Shown here in pieces: positions 50,057 through 58,403 of a DNA stretch of 64,000 bases. The position numbers and the translations under genes were made by a program. The notes under the pieces are model-generated. The model did no database searches. It was not told where the DNA came from and saw only the letters and a program-made list of their open reading frames with translations. The DNA comes from Luteimonas sp. S4-F44 (GTDB lineage Bacteria; Pseudomonadota; Gammaproteobacteria; Xanthomonadales; Xanthomonadaceae): assembly GCF_022637415.1 (NCBI RefSeq), contig NZ_CP093340.1, positions 558,001 through 622,000 of the forward strand, in the 5' to 3' direction. Position 1 is the stretch's first letter, and every line of letters starts with the position of its first letter.

Positions 50057-51274
50057 ATGACCCTCTACCGCTACAAGGCCCTCAACACCCGCGGCGAAGT
50101 GCTCGACGGCACCATGGACGCCGCCAGCGAGGCCGAGGTCGCGCTGCGCCTGCAGGAGCAGGGGCACCTGCCGGTGGAGGCGCGTCCGGCGAGTGAGGCG
50201 CGCGGGCTCGCCGACTGGCGGACGGCGTTCAAGCCCAAGCCGTTCTCGGGTCAGCGCCTGGTGCAGTTCACCCAGCAACTGGCGACCTTGCTGCATGCCG
50301 GGCAGCCGCTCGATCGTGCATTGACGATCCTGCTCGATCTGCCGGAGGAACCGGAAGCCAAACGCACGATCACCGAATTGCGCGACGCGGTGCGCGGTGG
50401 TGTGTCGCTGTCGACGGCACTGGAGCGGCAACACGGCACGTTCTCGCGGCTGTACGTGAACATGGTGCGCGCGGGCGAGGCCGGCGGCAGCCTGGAGGAC
50501 ACGCTGCAGCGGTTGGCCGACTATCTCGAACGCGCACGCGCCTTGCGCGGCCGGGTGATCAACGCGCTGATCTATCCCGCGATCCTGATCGTCATGGTCG
50601 GCGCCTCGCTGATGTTCCTGCTGGGCTATGTCGTGCCGCAGTTCGCAGCGATGTACGACAGCCTCGACGCCGAATTGCCGGTGTTCACGCGCTTGGTGCT
50701 CGGCGTCGGCAGCTTCGTGCGCGACTGGTGGATCGTGCTGTTGATCGTGCCCGTGCTGGCGGCCTACGCCTTCGCGCTGAAGTTGCGCGATGCCCGGTTC
50801 CGGGCGCGCTTCGATGCCTGGCTGCTCGAACGCCGGCTGGCCGGTCCGCTGGCCGCGCGCATCGAGACCGCGCGGCTGGCGCGGACATTGGGCACGCTGT
50901 TGCGCAACGGCGTGCCGTTAATCACGGCGCTGGGCATCGGCCGCAACGTGCTGGGCAACCTGGCGCTCGCGGCCGATGTGGAGGCCGCAGCGGGGGAAGT
51001 GAAGAATGGCGTCGGGCTTTCGACCGCACTCTCACGCGGCGGGCGCTTTCCGCGGCTGGCGATCCAGATGGTCCAGGTCGGCGAGGAATCGGGCGCCCTT
51101 GATGCGATGCTGATGCGCACCGCGGACACCTTCGACCAACAGACCGGACAGTCGCTCGACCGCATGCTCGCGGCCTTGGTGCCCGCGATTACGATGCTGC
51201 TCGCACTGGTGGTGATGGTGGTGATCCTGGCGGTGCTGGTGCCGATCTACGACCTGACCAGTGTGATCGGGTGA
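50057..51274 (+). CDS. gspF: Type II secretion inner-membrane protein GspF
   Basis: 405 residues, polytopic platform protein that contacts GspE and GspL. The GspF signature YRYKALNTRGEVLDGTMDAAS opens the protein. Two homologous helical domains each carry a QLATLLHAGQPLDRAL / TLGTLLRNGVPLITAL motif and are followed by transmembrane segments (ALIYPAILIVMVGASLMFLLGYVVP; MLLALVVMVVILAVLVPIY). It starts 49 bp after gspE. Downstream, a small hairpin GGTGAGC-GACG-GCTCACC (51301-51318) without a T run marks the junction with the inverted iron module. Confidence 0.95.
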   Translation: MTLYRYKALNTRGEVLDGTMDAASEAEVALRLQEQGHLPVEARPASEARGLADWRTAFKPKPFSGQRLVQFTQQLATLLHAGQPLDRALTILLDLPEEPEAKRTITELRDAVRGGVSLSTALERQHGTFSRLYVNMVRAGEAGGSLEDTLQRLADYLERARALRGRVINALIYPAILIVMVGASLMFLLGYVVPQFAAMYDSLDAELPVFTRLVLGVGSFVRDWWIVLLIVPVLAAYAFALKLRDARFRARFDAWLLERRLAGPLAARIETARLARTLGTLLRNGVPLITALGIGRNVLGNLALAADVEAAAGEVKNGVGLSTALSRGGRFPRLAIQMVQVGEESGALDAMLMRTADTFDQQTGQSLDRMLAALVPAITMLLALVVMVVILAVLVPIYDLTSVIG

Positions 51275-51382
51275 AACGCCGCCCGTCGTGATGGGCGATT
51301 GGTGAGCGACGGCTCACCTCGCTCCTGCCATCTGCGCGCGCTCGAACGACGGATCACGCGAAGTCGATCACCGCATCGCCCA

Positions 51383-51691
51383 TCACCGCGCACTGCGCGG
51401 CCGCGCAGCACGCGCAGGCTCGCGCCAGCGCAGCCATAGCAGCACGGTCGCGGCGCCCGCGCTCGCTACGCCCCACAGGCCGACGGCGCCCTGCGCCGGG
51501 CCCCAGATGTGCACGCACGCCCAGGCCGCGAGCGTCAGCACGAAGCCGCCTGCCCAGCGAAAAGCACGTCGGCGTGCAGGCGTGGGCGTGCCGCCGATGA
51601 CCGCCGCGTGGTGGCGGTCCATCGCCAGCGCCAGCGCGGCGAAGCCGGCGGCCGCGAGCAGGGTGGCCAGCACGACCAGGACGGCGCTCAT
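51383..51691 (-). CDS. DUF3325-type small membrane protein
   Basis: 102 residues with about three transmembrane helices (SAVLVVLATLLAAAGFAALALAMD; WAGGFVLTLAAWACVHIW; GLWGVASAGAATVLLWL). This small protein is the regular third partner of PepSY and DUF3649 proteins in siderophore-linked clusters, and is annotated DUF3325. Its exact function is unknown. The start codon overlaps the stop of the PepSY gene (ATGA), so translation is coupled. It ends 108 bp from the gspF stop codon; the two genes converge. Confidence 0.75.
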   Translation of the reverse strand: MSAVLVVLATLLAAAGFAALALAMDRHHAAVIGGTPTPARRRAFRWAGGFVLTLAAWACVHIWGPAQGAVGLWGVASAGAATVLLWLRWREPARAARPRSAR

Positions 51692-53256
51692 GCCGGCACC
51701 TGCGTATCGCCGACGCGCGCACGCCGTGGCAGTCGCGCCGGGGCGCGGCGCGCGTGGCGATCGACCGCCCAGGCCGCCCAGCCCAGCGCCGCACCCAGGA
51801 CCAACAGGCCGATCTCCATCGTCGCCATCGCGGTGTCGCCGGCGGCCAGGCTGGCGAACAGCCCGTGGTGCGTTGCGATCAGGTTGTAGACCGGCAGCGC
51901 CGCGAACAGCAGGGCGCCAATCGCCAGTTGTTCGCGCCAGGCCGCGACCGGCCGGCGCACGCAGGCGTGCAACACGCACGCCAGCCAGAACAGGAAGAAT
52001 AGGTGGATCTCCCATTGCGCACGCTCGGCCATGCCGGTGGGCAGCAGCCGGTTGGCCCAGAAGAAGACCGCCATCGCGGCCGGCAGGCCGGCGACGAAGC
52101 CGATGTTGAGCGATTCGACCAACCGGAAGCCAAAGTGGGGGCGCGCCGGGTCCGGCAACTGCGCGCGCCGCTTCACCGTCCACAGCACCAGCCCGCTGGC
52201 GACCATCAGCGTGCCGGCCAGGCTCGACAGGAAGAACAGCCAGCGCATGGTCATCGGGGCGAAGCGCGCGGCATGCAGTCCGACCATGCCGTCGCGGGTG
52301 TCGGCGGCCGCGCCCTGCGACGGCGTGCGCCAGACGAGTGCGCCGCTGGTGCCCGAGAACGCCATCGACTCGTAGTCGTAGACGATGCGCGCATCGGTGC
52401 TGCGCGAGGCCACGACTTGCGCGGCGGCATCGCCGGGCAGGTCGATGCGCAGCGTGTCGACGCGGTCGGGCTGCCAGCCGGCGGCCGCACGCACGCGCAT
52501 CGCCTCGACGTCGCCCAGCGGCGCCGGCGTGCCGCTGCGCTCGACGGTCGGCGCCTGCGGGAACAGTTCGGCGTAGAACGCCTGCGCGTCGGCGTAGCGG
52601 GCATCGACGCCGAACGGCATGTACAGCGCCATCAGCGTGATCAGGCCGGTGTAGGTGATCATCAGGTGGAACGGCAGCGCCAGCACCGCCAGCGCGTTGT
52701 GGCCGTCGAGCCAGCTGCGCTGGCCTTTGCCGCGGCGGAAGGTGAAGAAGTCGGCGAAGATCTTGCGGTGCGTGACCACGCCGCTGACGATCGCCACCAG
52801 CATGAACATCGCGCAGATGCCGGCCAGCCAGCGCCCCCACAGCACCGGCATGTAATGCATGTCGAAATGCAGCCGGTAGAAGAAATCGCCGCCTCGGGTG
52901 TCGCGGACCGCAACCGCGTGGCCGTCGGCGTCCAGCCAGGTGCGCGAGGCGTACGCCTCGCGGAACGACTGCCCCGGCATGCGCCACGACACCTGGGTAC
53001 CGGTGGTGCGCGGCCCGGGCAACTGCACGGTCCACGCGTCCGCGCCCTGGGCGTGCGTCTCCAGCCACGCCAGGGCCTGGCGGGTGGCGGTCGCGGCCTC
53101 GACCGGGGCGCCCAATTCGGGGGTCATCCAGCGGGTGATTTCTTCGCGCCAATACGCGCTGGTGCCGGTCAGGAACATCGCATAGAGCACCCAGCCCACC
53201 AGCAGCCCGCTCCAGGTGTGCAGCCAGGCCTGCGACTGGCGAAAGCCGCGGCTCAT
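51688..53256 (-). CDS. PepSY-associated TM helix protein (iron-linked, PiuB-like)
   Basis: 522 residues. The N-terminal HTWSGLLVGWVLYAMFLTGTSAYWREEI segment, the periplasmic PepSY region, LHFDMHYMPVLWGRWLAGICAMFMLVAIVSGVVTHRKIFADFFTFR and several later helices are typical of the PepSY-TM family. In related bacteria these proteins act with TonB siderophore receptors, and some are ferric-siderophore reductases in the inner membrane. Conserved histidines in the helices (HTWSG, HFDMHY, GHNAL) could bind haem. There is no receptor gene beside it. It overlaps both neighbours by four bases. Confidence 0.85.
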   Translation of the reverse strand: MSRGFRQSQAWLHTWSGLLVGWVLYAMFLTGTSAYWREEITRWMTPELGAPVEAATATRQALAWLETHAQGADAWTVQLPGPRTTGTQVSWRMPGQSFREAYASRTWLDADGHAVAVRDTRGGDFFYRLHFDMHYMPVLWGRWLAGICAMFMLVAIVSGVVTHRKIFADFFTFRRGKGQRSWLDGHNALAVLALPFHLMITYTGLITLMALYMPFGVDARYADAQAFYAELFPQAPTVERSGTPAPLGDVEAMRVRAAAGWQPDRVDTLRIDLPGDAAAQVVASRSTDARIVYDYESMAFSGTSGALVWRTPSQGAAADTRDGMVGLHAARFAPMTMRWLFFLSSLAGTLMVASGLVLWTVKRRAQLPDPARPHFGFRLVESLNIGFVAGLPAAMAVFFWANRLLPTGMAERAQWEIHLFFLFWLACVLHACVRRPVAAWREQLAIGALLFAALPVYNLIATHHGLFASLAAGDTAMATMEIGLLVLGAALGWAAWAVDRHARRAPARLPRRARVGDTQVPA

Positions 53257-53576
53257 GCCGGCGCTCCGGTCAACGCGACGACCGTGCCCGCCACGGCCGC
53301 GATGCCGGCCAGCCACAGGCCGGCACGCAGGCCGTCGCGCGCCGCGAACGTGGCCATCACACCGGCCGCGAACAACGCGAACGACAGCAGCGTGGCGGTC
53401 ACCGCCGCCGACAGCGCGCCGCCAGGCAGCAGGCGTGCGATCGCCACGACCGCCAAGGCGGTGACGGCGTAGTTGCCGGGCACCGCGACCACAATGCGGC
53501 ACAGCACATCCAGGCGGACGGCGGTCGGCGTCCGGTCGCGCTGGGCGCGGGCGGTCAAGGGAGCGGGGGTGGGCAT
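53253..53576 (-). CDS. DUF3649-type membrane protein
   Basis: 107 residues with three transmembrane helices (IVVAVPGNYAVTALAVVAIARLL; SAAVTATLLSFALFAAGVMATF; LRAGLWLAGIAAVAGTVVALTG). DUF3649 proteins precede PepSY proteins in Fur-controlled clusters. The start at 53576 (MPTPAPL) is chosen because it removes a polar extension. A Fur-like box lies 36 bp upstream. It is the first gene of the three-gene minus-strand operon. Confidence 0.75.
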   Translation of the reverse strand: MPTPAPLTARAQRDRTPTAVRLDVLCRIVVAVPGNYAVTALAVVAIARLLPGGALSAAVTATLLSFALFAAGVMATFAARDGLRAGLWLAGIAAVAGTVVALTGAPA

Positions 53577-53611
53577 TGCGGGCGTCAGGCAGGGCGGCGA
53601 CGGCGATGATA

Positions 53612-53630
53612 TCAAATGCGAATCATTTAC
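53612..53630 (-). promoter_or_regulatory. Fur-like box
   Basis: TCAAATGCGAATCATTTAC matches 12 of 19 bases of GATAATGATAATCATTATC, including the AATCATT core. It overlaps a possible minus-strand promoter (TTGTAA about 53629-53634 and TATCAT about 53608-53613). It lies between the iron module and gspG, about 75 bp from the gspG -10 box. Confidence 0.65.
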
Positions 53631-53704
53631 AACTAGATTGGGCGCCGAGCCTCAGCCGTCGATCTTGCCGAAGCCGGGCTTCCCGGTCGATCGTCTGTGC
53701 GGCA

Positions 53705-53710
53705 TACAAT
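53705..53710 (+). promoter_or_regulatory. Possible -10 box of the gspG operon
   Basis: TACAAT, five of six consensus bases, 32 bp before the gspG ATG. A separate promoter is needed because the gspEF transcript would cross the inverted module. The -35 is not clear. Confidence 0.45.
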
Positions 53711-53742
53711 CCGGACTCGATCCCAAGACGAGGCAGCGCCCC

Positions 53743-54177
53743 ATGCATCACTCCCTCCGATCGCGTCGCGGGGTCCGCAAGACGGCACAGGGCGGTTTCA
53801 GCCTGATCGAGATCATCCTGGTCGTCGTGCTGATCGGCGGCATCGTCGCGTTCGCCGCGAGCCGGATCCTGGGCGGCGGCGATCGCGCCCGGGTCAACCT
53901 GGCCAAGGCCCAGGTGCAGACCCTGGCCGAGAAGGTCCATCAGTTCGAGATGGACACCGGCCGCTTGCCCAACGCCCTGAACGACTTGGTCGTCCAGCCC
54001 GGCGATGCCAGTGGCTGGCTCGGGCCATACGCGAAGGAAGGCGAACTGCGCGACCCCTGGAACACGCCCTACGAATACCGCGCGCCGGGCGATAGCCAGC
54101 CCTTCGAGATCGTCAGCTTCGGGGCCGATCGCAAGCCTGGCGGCGACAGCGTCAACGCCGATATCCGCTACGAATGA
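53743..54177 (+). CDS. gspG: Major pseudopilin GspG
   Basis: 144 residues. Prepilin peptidase should cut after Gly18 in QGG|FSLIE; Glu at +5 and the hydrophobic helix (IILVVVLIGGIVAFAAS) follow. The C-terminal region has the typical GspG segment WLGPYAKEGELRDPWNTPYEYRAPG with the calcium-loop acidic residues. It forms the main shaft of the pseudopilus. The stop overlaps the gspH start (ATGA), and overlapping starts continue through the operon. Confidence 0.96.
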   Translation: MHHSLRSRRGVRKTAQGGFSLIEIILVVVLIGGIVAFAASRILGGGDRARVNLAKAQVQTLAEKVHQFEMDTGRLPNALNDLVVQPGDASGWLGPYAKEGELRDPWNTPYEYRAPGDSQPFEIVSFGADRKPGGDSVNADIRYE

Positions 54178-54677
54178 TCCTGCGGCGGCCGCGACCGACG
54201 GCGCCGCGGCCGCCCACGGACCGCACGGCGCCGGGGCACCAGCGCGGCTTTTCGCTGCTGGAGGTCCTGCTGGTCGTCGGCCTGATCGCGGTGACCGGGG
54301 TGCTTGCCGCGGCGGCAATGAGCGGTGGCTTCGACCGCATCGCGCTGCAGTCGACCGCCAAGGAACTGGCCGCGCAGTTGCGCTACACGCGGACCCAGGC
54401 GATCGCGACCGGTGAGCCGCAGCGCTTCGTGCTCGATCCCGAGGCGCGCACCTGGCGGGCGCCTAACGGTCGGCATGGCGAGATTCCGGCCAAGCTCGAT
54501 GTCGAATTCACCGGCGCGCGCGAACTGCAGACCTCGCAGAGCGAGGGCGCGATCGTGTTCTTCGCCGACGGCGCGGCCACCGGCGGCCGGATCCGGGTGA
54601 TGCTGCGCGGCGCGGCCTGGCAGGTCGATGTCGCCTGGCTGACCGGAGAAGTGCGGCTGGGCAGAGGCGAACAATGA
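54174..54677 (+). CDS. gspH: Minor pseudopilin GspH
   Basis: 167 residues. A long basic, Pro-rich leader is cut after Gly25 (QRG|FSLLE), followed by the N-terminal helix (VLLVVGLIAVTGVLAAAAM) and a beta-rich domain (QRFVLDPEARTWRAPNGRHGEIP). It resembles GspH, the minor pseudopilin that may join tip and shaft. It overlaps gspG by four bases and gspI by four. Identity as GspH rests on the order and the GspH-type FimT/GspH C-terminal pattern. Confidence 0.88.
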   Translation: MILRRPRPTAPRPPTDRTAPGHQRGFSLLEVLLVVGLIAVTGVLAAAAMSGGFDRIALQSTAKELAAQLRYTRTQAIATGEPQRFVLDPEARTWRAPNGRHGEIPAKLDVEFTGARELQTSQSEGAIVFFADGAATGGRIRVMLRGAAWQVDVAWLTGEVRLGRGEQ

Positions 54678-55114
54678 ACCGCCCGGGCGCAGGACGCGGC
54701 CAGGCCGGCTACACGTTGATCGAGGTCATCGTGGCCTTCGCCGTGCTGGGGTTGGGCCTGATGCTGTTGCTGGGCACGTTGTCCAACGGCACCCGACAGG
54801 TCCGTTGGGCGGCCGATGCCGGGCGTGCCGCACTGCATGCACGTTCGCTGCTCGACGGCGTCGGCCTGTCGATCCCGGTCGTGCCGGGCCAGCGCAACGG
54901 CAGCTTCGAGGACGGCCGCTACCGCTGGACGCTCGCGATCGTGCCGTACGTCGATCCCGAACTGCCGCCCGCCGAGCCGCTCGCGCAGGGCGGACCGCAG
55001 GTGTACGAACTGACGCTGGCGATGGACTGGGGCGAGGCCGGCCCGCGCGAGCGCCTGCAGGTGCGCACCCTGCGGTTGCATGCGCCCGAGCAGACCGGAC
55101 CGGCGACGCCATGA
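54674..55114 (+). CDS. gspI: Minor pseudopilin GspI
   Basis: 146 residues. The processing site is Gly12|Tyr13 (QAG|YTLIEV). Tyr at +1 is less usual than Phe or Met. The helix VIVAFAVLGLGLMLLLGTLSNG is followed by the domain with LHARSLLDGVGLSIPVVPGQRNGSFEDGRYRW, typical of GspI. With GspJ and GspK it forms the tip complex. It overlaps gspH and gspJ by four bases each. Confidence 0.9.
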   Translation: MNRPGAGRGQAGYTLIEVIVAFAVLGLGLMLLLGTLSNGTRQVRWAADAGRAALHARSLLDGVGLSIPVVPGQRNGSFEDGRYRWTLAIVPYVDPELPPAEPLAQGGPQVYELTLAMDWGEAGPRERLQVRTLRLHAPEQTGPATP

Positions 55115-55749
55115 GCCGCCCGGCCCGCGGCTTTACACTGATCGAAGTGCTGGTGGCGACCGCGCTGCTGGCCGCCGGCCTCGCGCTCGCGCTGACCACC
55201 TTGCGCGCGGCCACCGCGACCGTCGAGCGCGGCGAAGCGCTGGCCCAGCGCAGTGAGCGCATGCGCGCGGTCGAAGGCTTCCTGCGCCGCCGGATCGCCT
55301 CGGCGTTGCCAATGGGCTTCGAGGTCGACGAGACCACCGGCGAGCCAGTGCGCTTTGTCGGCGAAGCGCAGCGGCTGCGCTTCGTCGCCGACCTGCCGGA
55401 CTACCTGGGCCAGGGCGGGCCGCACCTGCATGACCTCGCGGTCGACGACGACGGCAAGCCGCAGCGCCTGACCGCGGCGTTCGCGATGGTGCTGAGCGGA
55501 CGCACGGTCGAGGAGGCCGCGCCGCGCCCGCCCGAACCGCTGATCGACGACCTGACCGCACTGCGCCTGCGCTATCGCGGCTTCGACGCCACCGGTGCGC
55601 TCGGCGAATGGGGCGAGCGCTGGGGGCCGGCGACCTTGCCGTTGCAGGTCGAGATCGCGATCGAGACCGAGCGCGATGGCGCCTGGCCGCTGCTGGTCGT
55701 CACCTTGCCGCAGGGCAGCGGGCAACCTGCGCGGGAGGCCTTGCCATGA
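55111..55749 (+). CDS. gspJ: Minor pseudopilin GspJ
   Basis: 212 residues. The leader is cut after Gly7 (ARG|FTLIEV). The helix LVATALLAAGLALALTTL precedes the globular domain, in which LRRRIASALPMGF and LRLRYRGFDATGALGEWGERW are GspJ-like. It is a tip pseudopilin. The ATG at 55111 overlaps the gspI stop codon; its own stop overlaps gspK. Start choice is fixed by the short leader length. Confidence 0.9.
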   Translation: MSRPARGFTLIEVLVATALLAAGLALALTTLRAATATVERGEALAQRSERMRAVEGFLRRRIASALPMGFEVDETTGEPVRFVGEAQRLRFVADLPDYLGQGGPHLHDLAVDDDGKPQRLTAAFAMVLSGRTVEEAAPRPPEPLIDDLTALRLRYRGFDATGALGEWGERWGPATLPLQVEIAIETERDGAWPLLVVTLPQGSGQPAREALP

Positions 55750-56597
55750 GCCGAAGCCGGGGCGCGGCGCTGTTGCTGGTGTTGTGGTTGATCGTGCTGC
55801 TGTCGGCGCTGGTCGGCGCCTTCGCGCTCACCGCACGCATCGAGAACCAGCAGGGGCGCGTGCTGGCACGCGGCACTGTGGGCGATGCCGCCGCGCGTGC
55901 CGGGCTCGAATACGCGTTGATGCGGCTGGCGTTGCCGGACCCGGCCCTGCGCTGGCAGCCCGACGGGCGGCCCTACGCCTGGCAGTTCCATGACATGGCC
56001 GTGGAGATCCGGATCGTCGACGAGACCGGCAAGGTCGATCTCAACGCGGCCGGCAGTGACTTGCTGGCTGCGCTGCTGCATGCGGTGGGCGCCGAGCCGG
56101 ACGTGGCGGCGCAAGTGGCCGGCGCGATCGTCGACTGGCGCGACGAAGACGACTTGGTGCAGCCGGTGGGCGGCGCCGAGCGCGCCGAGTACGCGGCGCA
56201 GGGGCGCGCGTATGGCGCCAAGAACGCGCCATTCGAGACCGTGGCCGAGGTCCAGCAGGTGCTCGGAATGACGCCGGCGCTGTTCGAGGCGGTGGCGCCG
56301 CACCTGACCATTTACGGCCGTCTGCCGTCGCCCGATCCGCAATTCGCCGATGCGGTGGTGCTGCAGGCGATGGGCGTCGACGCCGATCCGATTCTGGCCG
56401 CGCGCGCCGCCACCGGTGCACTGCTTGCCGAGGCGGTGCTGGGTGGCGGCAGCGGCACGTATAGTATCGACAGCCGTGCGCGGCTCGAAGGGGGACGGAG
56501 CGCGCGGTTGCGGGCAGTGGTCAGGACCGGCGCTGGCGCCGTACCGGGCACGGCATACAGCGTGCTGCGTTGGGAGGAGGGAGCTTCACCGCGATGA
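55746..56597 (+). CDS. gspK: Minor pseudopilin GspK
   Basis: 283 residues. The N-terminus SRG|AALLLVLWLIVLLSALVGAFALTARIENQQ lacks Glu at +5, as expected for GspK, which caps the pseudopilus. The central VDETGKVDLNAAGSDLLAALL and FETVAEVQQVLGMTPALFEAVAPHLTIYG segments are diagnostic (alpha-helical insert with helix-hairpin-like repeats). It overlaps gspJ and gspL by four bases. Confidence 0.93.
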   Translation: MSRSRGAALLLVLWLIVLLSALVGAFALTARIENQQGRVLARGTVGDAAARAGLEYALMRLALPDPALRWQPDGRPYAWQFHDMAVEIRIVDETGKVDLNAAGSDLLAALLHAVGAEPDVAAQVAGAIVDWRDEDDLVQPVGGAERAEYAAQGRAYGAKNAPFETVAEVQQVLGMTPALFEAVAPHLTIYGRLPSPDPQFADAVVLQAMGVDADPILAARAATGALLAEAVLGGGSGTYSIDSRARLEGGRSARLRAVVRTGAGAVPGTAYSVLRWEEGASPR

Positions 56598-57775
56598 TGT
56601 CCGCAACACCCGCATCACCGGGCGCGTCCGCGCCGCCGCGCCGCGGCTGGCGCCCGGACGGGCGAACCTGGGCCCGCGTTCGCAGCGCGTTGGCGTGGTG
56701 GCGCGCCGCGCTCGCGGCCTGGCTGCCGCCGCGCGTGCGCGAACTGTTCGGACTGTCCGGTCGCCGCCTTCTGCTGCAGCCGCAGGGCGATGACCTGCGG
56801 TTGGTCCTGCACGAAGCGCGTGAAACACGTGAGCTGGCGCAGGTGCCGCTGGCTGAATTGGCAGGCCGCGCCGGCGATCCGTTGGCGACGTTGCTGGGCG
56901 ATCGCTTGGCCGGGACGCCGCGCTGGCTGCTGCTGCCCGCCCAGGCGGGATTGCGTCGGCGCATGCTGCTGCCCGAAGCCGCCGCCGATCGCTTGCACGA
57001 TGTGCTCGGCTTCGAGATCGACCGGCAGACGCCGTTCGCCGCCGGCGACGTGCGGCATGGGCACCGCCTGCTGGGGCGCCGCGGCGACGGCCAACTCGAG
57101 GTCGAACTGGTGGTGGTGCCGCGGGCGACGATCGAAGCGGAACTCGCGGCGCTTGGCACCCTGGCGCCGACGCTCGCCGGCATCGACCTGGCCGAGGGCG
57201 ACCGCCCGCTCGGGGTCGACCTGATCGACGCCGAGCGCCGGCGCCGACGCGAAGATCCCCAGCGCCGCTTGCAATGGCTGCTCGCGGCGATCGCCGTGTT
57301 GCTGACGGTGGCCGGCCTGTGGCAGATGCGCGAGAACCGCGCCGCCGCGGCCGATGCCTTGCAGGCGAAGGTCGAAGCCGAGGCGATCCGCGCGCGTGCG
57401 GCGTCCGCGCAGCGCCAGCAACTGGCCGATCTGCGCGAGGGCATGGCCTTCCTGCAGGCCCAGCGGGCTGCGCGGCCCACCACGGTCGCCGTCCTCGACG
57501 AACTGAGCCGGCGGCTACCCGACAGTACCTCGCTGGAGAAAGCGGCGATCGAGGGCAACCGGATCCTGTTGATCGGCCTGAGCACCGAGGCCTCGGCGCT
57601 GGTCGGACAACTGGAGGGGTCGCCGCTTTGGCACTCGCCGGCGCTTGCTGGGGCGTTGCAGAACGACCCGCGGACGCGCTCGGATCGCTTCACGTTGACC
57701 GCCGAACTCGCGCCGCCGCCCGCGCCCACCGCGCCGCCACCGCAGGAGGCCGCCCGTGTCGACGATGCCCGATAG
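56594..57775 (+). CDS. gspL: Type II secretion protein GspL (XpsL-like)
   Basis: 393 residues. The cytoplasmic part (about 1-215) has the actin-like GspL pattern that binds GspE. One transmembrane helix (LQWLLAAIAVLLTVAGLWQM) follows, then a PilN/GspL-type periplasmic part (RAAAADALQAKVEAEAI to VLDELSRRLPDSTSLEKAAIEGN). An ATG at 56594 overlaps the gspK stop; a second ATG is at 56597. The Pro/Ala-rich end overlaps gspM by 20 bases. Confidence 0.87.
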   Translation: MMSATPASPGASAPPRRGWRPDGRTWARVRSALAWWRAALAAWLPPRVRELFGLSGRRLLLQPQGDDLRLVLHEARETRELAQVPLAELAGRAGDPLATLLGDRLAGTPRWLLLPAQAGLRRRMLLPEAAADRLHDVLGFEIDRQTPFAAGDVRHGHRLLGRRGDGQLEVELVVVPRATIEAELAALGTLAPTLAGIDLAEGDRPLGVDLIDAERRRRREDPQRRLQWLLAAIAVLLTVAGLWQMRENRAAAADALQAKVEAEAIRARAASAQRQQLADLREGMAFLQAQRAARPTTVAVLDELSRRLPDSTSLEKAAIEGNRILLIGLSTEASALVGQLEGSPLWHSPALAGALQNDPRTRSDRFTLTAELAPPPAPTAPPPQEAARVDDAR

Positions 57776-58403
57776 TCCGGTGCCCGCGCGCGACCGCTGG
57801 CTGGCGCTGGGTCTGCTGCTGGGCGCGCTGCTGCTCGGCTATCTGGTGCTGCTGCACCCCTGGTGGACACAGCCGATGCGGGACCTGGGGACGCGCATCG
57901 ATTCGCTGCAGGAGCGCGAACTGCGCATCCGCCGCGAACTCGAGCAGGCGCCGCAGGTCCGCGCCGAACTCGAACGTGCGCGCGAGGCGATGGCGGCGGC
58001 GCCCGGCTTCATGCCGCAGCCGAGCGTCGAACTGGCGACCGCGGCCTTGGTACAGCGGCTCGAGAACGCGGTGCTCGAGGCCAGTCCCGGCAACCGCAGC
58101 TGCGCGATCAGCAACCGCTCGCCGCTGGCCGGCGGCCGCAACGACCGCTACCCGCGTGCGACCGTGCAGGTGCGGCTGCGCTGCGGCATGCCGGAACTGG
58201 CCGCGGTGCTGCATTCGCTGGAAGCGGGCACGCCCCGGCTGTTCGTCGACAACCTGAACATTCTCAGCCAGCGGCACACGCTGGCCGCGGGTGCCGCCAG
58301 CGGCGGCGTTGACGTGAGCTTCGACCTGTCCGGTTATGTGCTGCCGGGTCCGTCCGCACCCGCGGCGGCGCCTGGTGCGGAGGCGACGACCGATGCGGGT
58401 TGA
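57756..58403 (+). CDS. gspM: Type II secretion protein GspM (XpsM-like)
   Basis: 215 residues. A short cytoplasmic part is followed by one transmembrane helix (WLALGLLLGALLLGYLVLLHPWW), a coiled coil (LQERELRIRRELEQAPQVRAELERARE) and a small periplasmic domain. It stabilises GspL. The GTG at 57756 is chosen over ATG at 57765 because AGGAGG (57743-57748) lies 7 nt before it. Overlap with gspL supports coupled translation. Confidence 0.85.
   Translation: MSTMPDSPVPARDRWLALGLLLGALLLGYLVLLHPWWTQPMRDLGTRIDSLQERELRIRRELEQAPQVRAELERAREAMAAAPGFMPQPSVELATAALVQRLENAVLEASPGNRSCAISNRSPLAGGRNDRYPRATVQVRLRCGMPELAAVLHSLEAGTPRLFVDNLNILSQRHTLAAGAASGGVDVSFDLSGYVLPGPSAPAAAPGAEATTDAG

Noticed and set aside
54674..54720. 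GspI processing site with Tyr at +1 as a defect
   Set aside because: Prepilin peptidases tolerate residues other than Phe or Met at +1; Gly at -1 and Glu at +5 are kept, so the protein should be processed.
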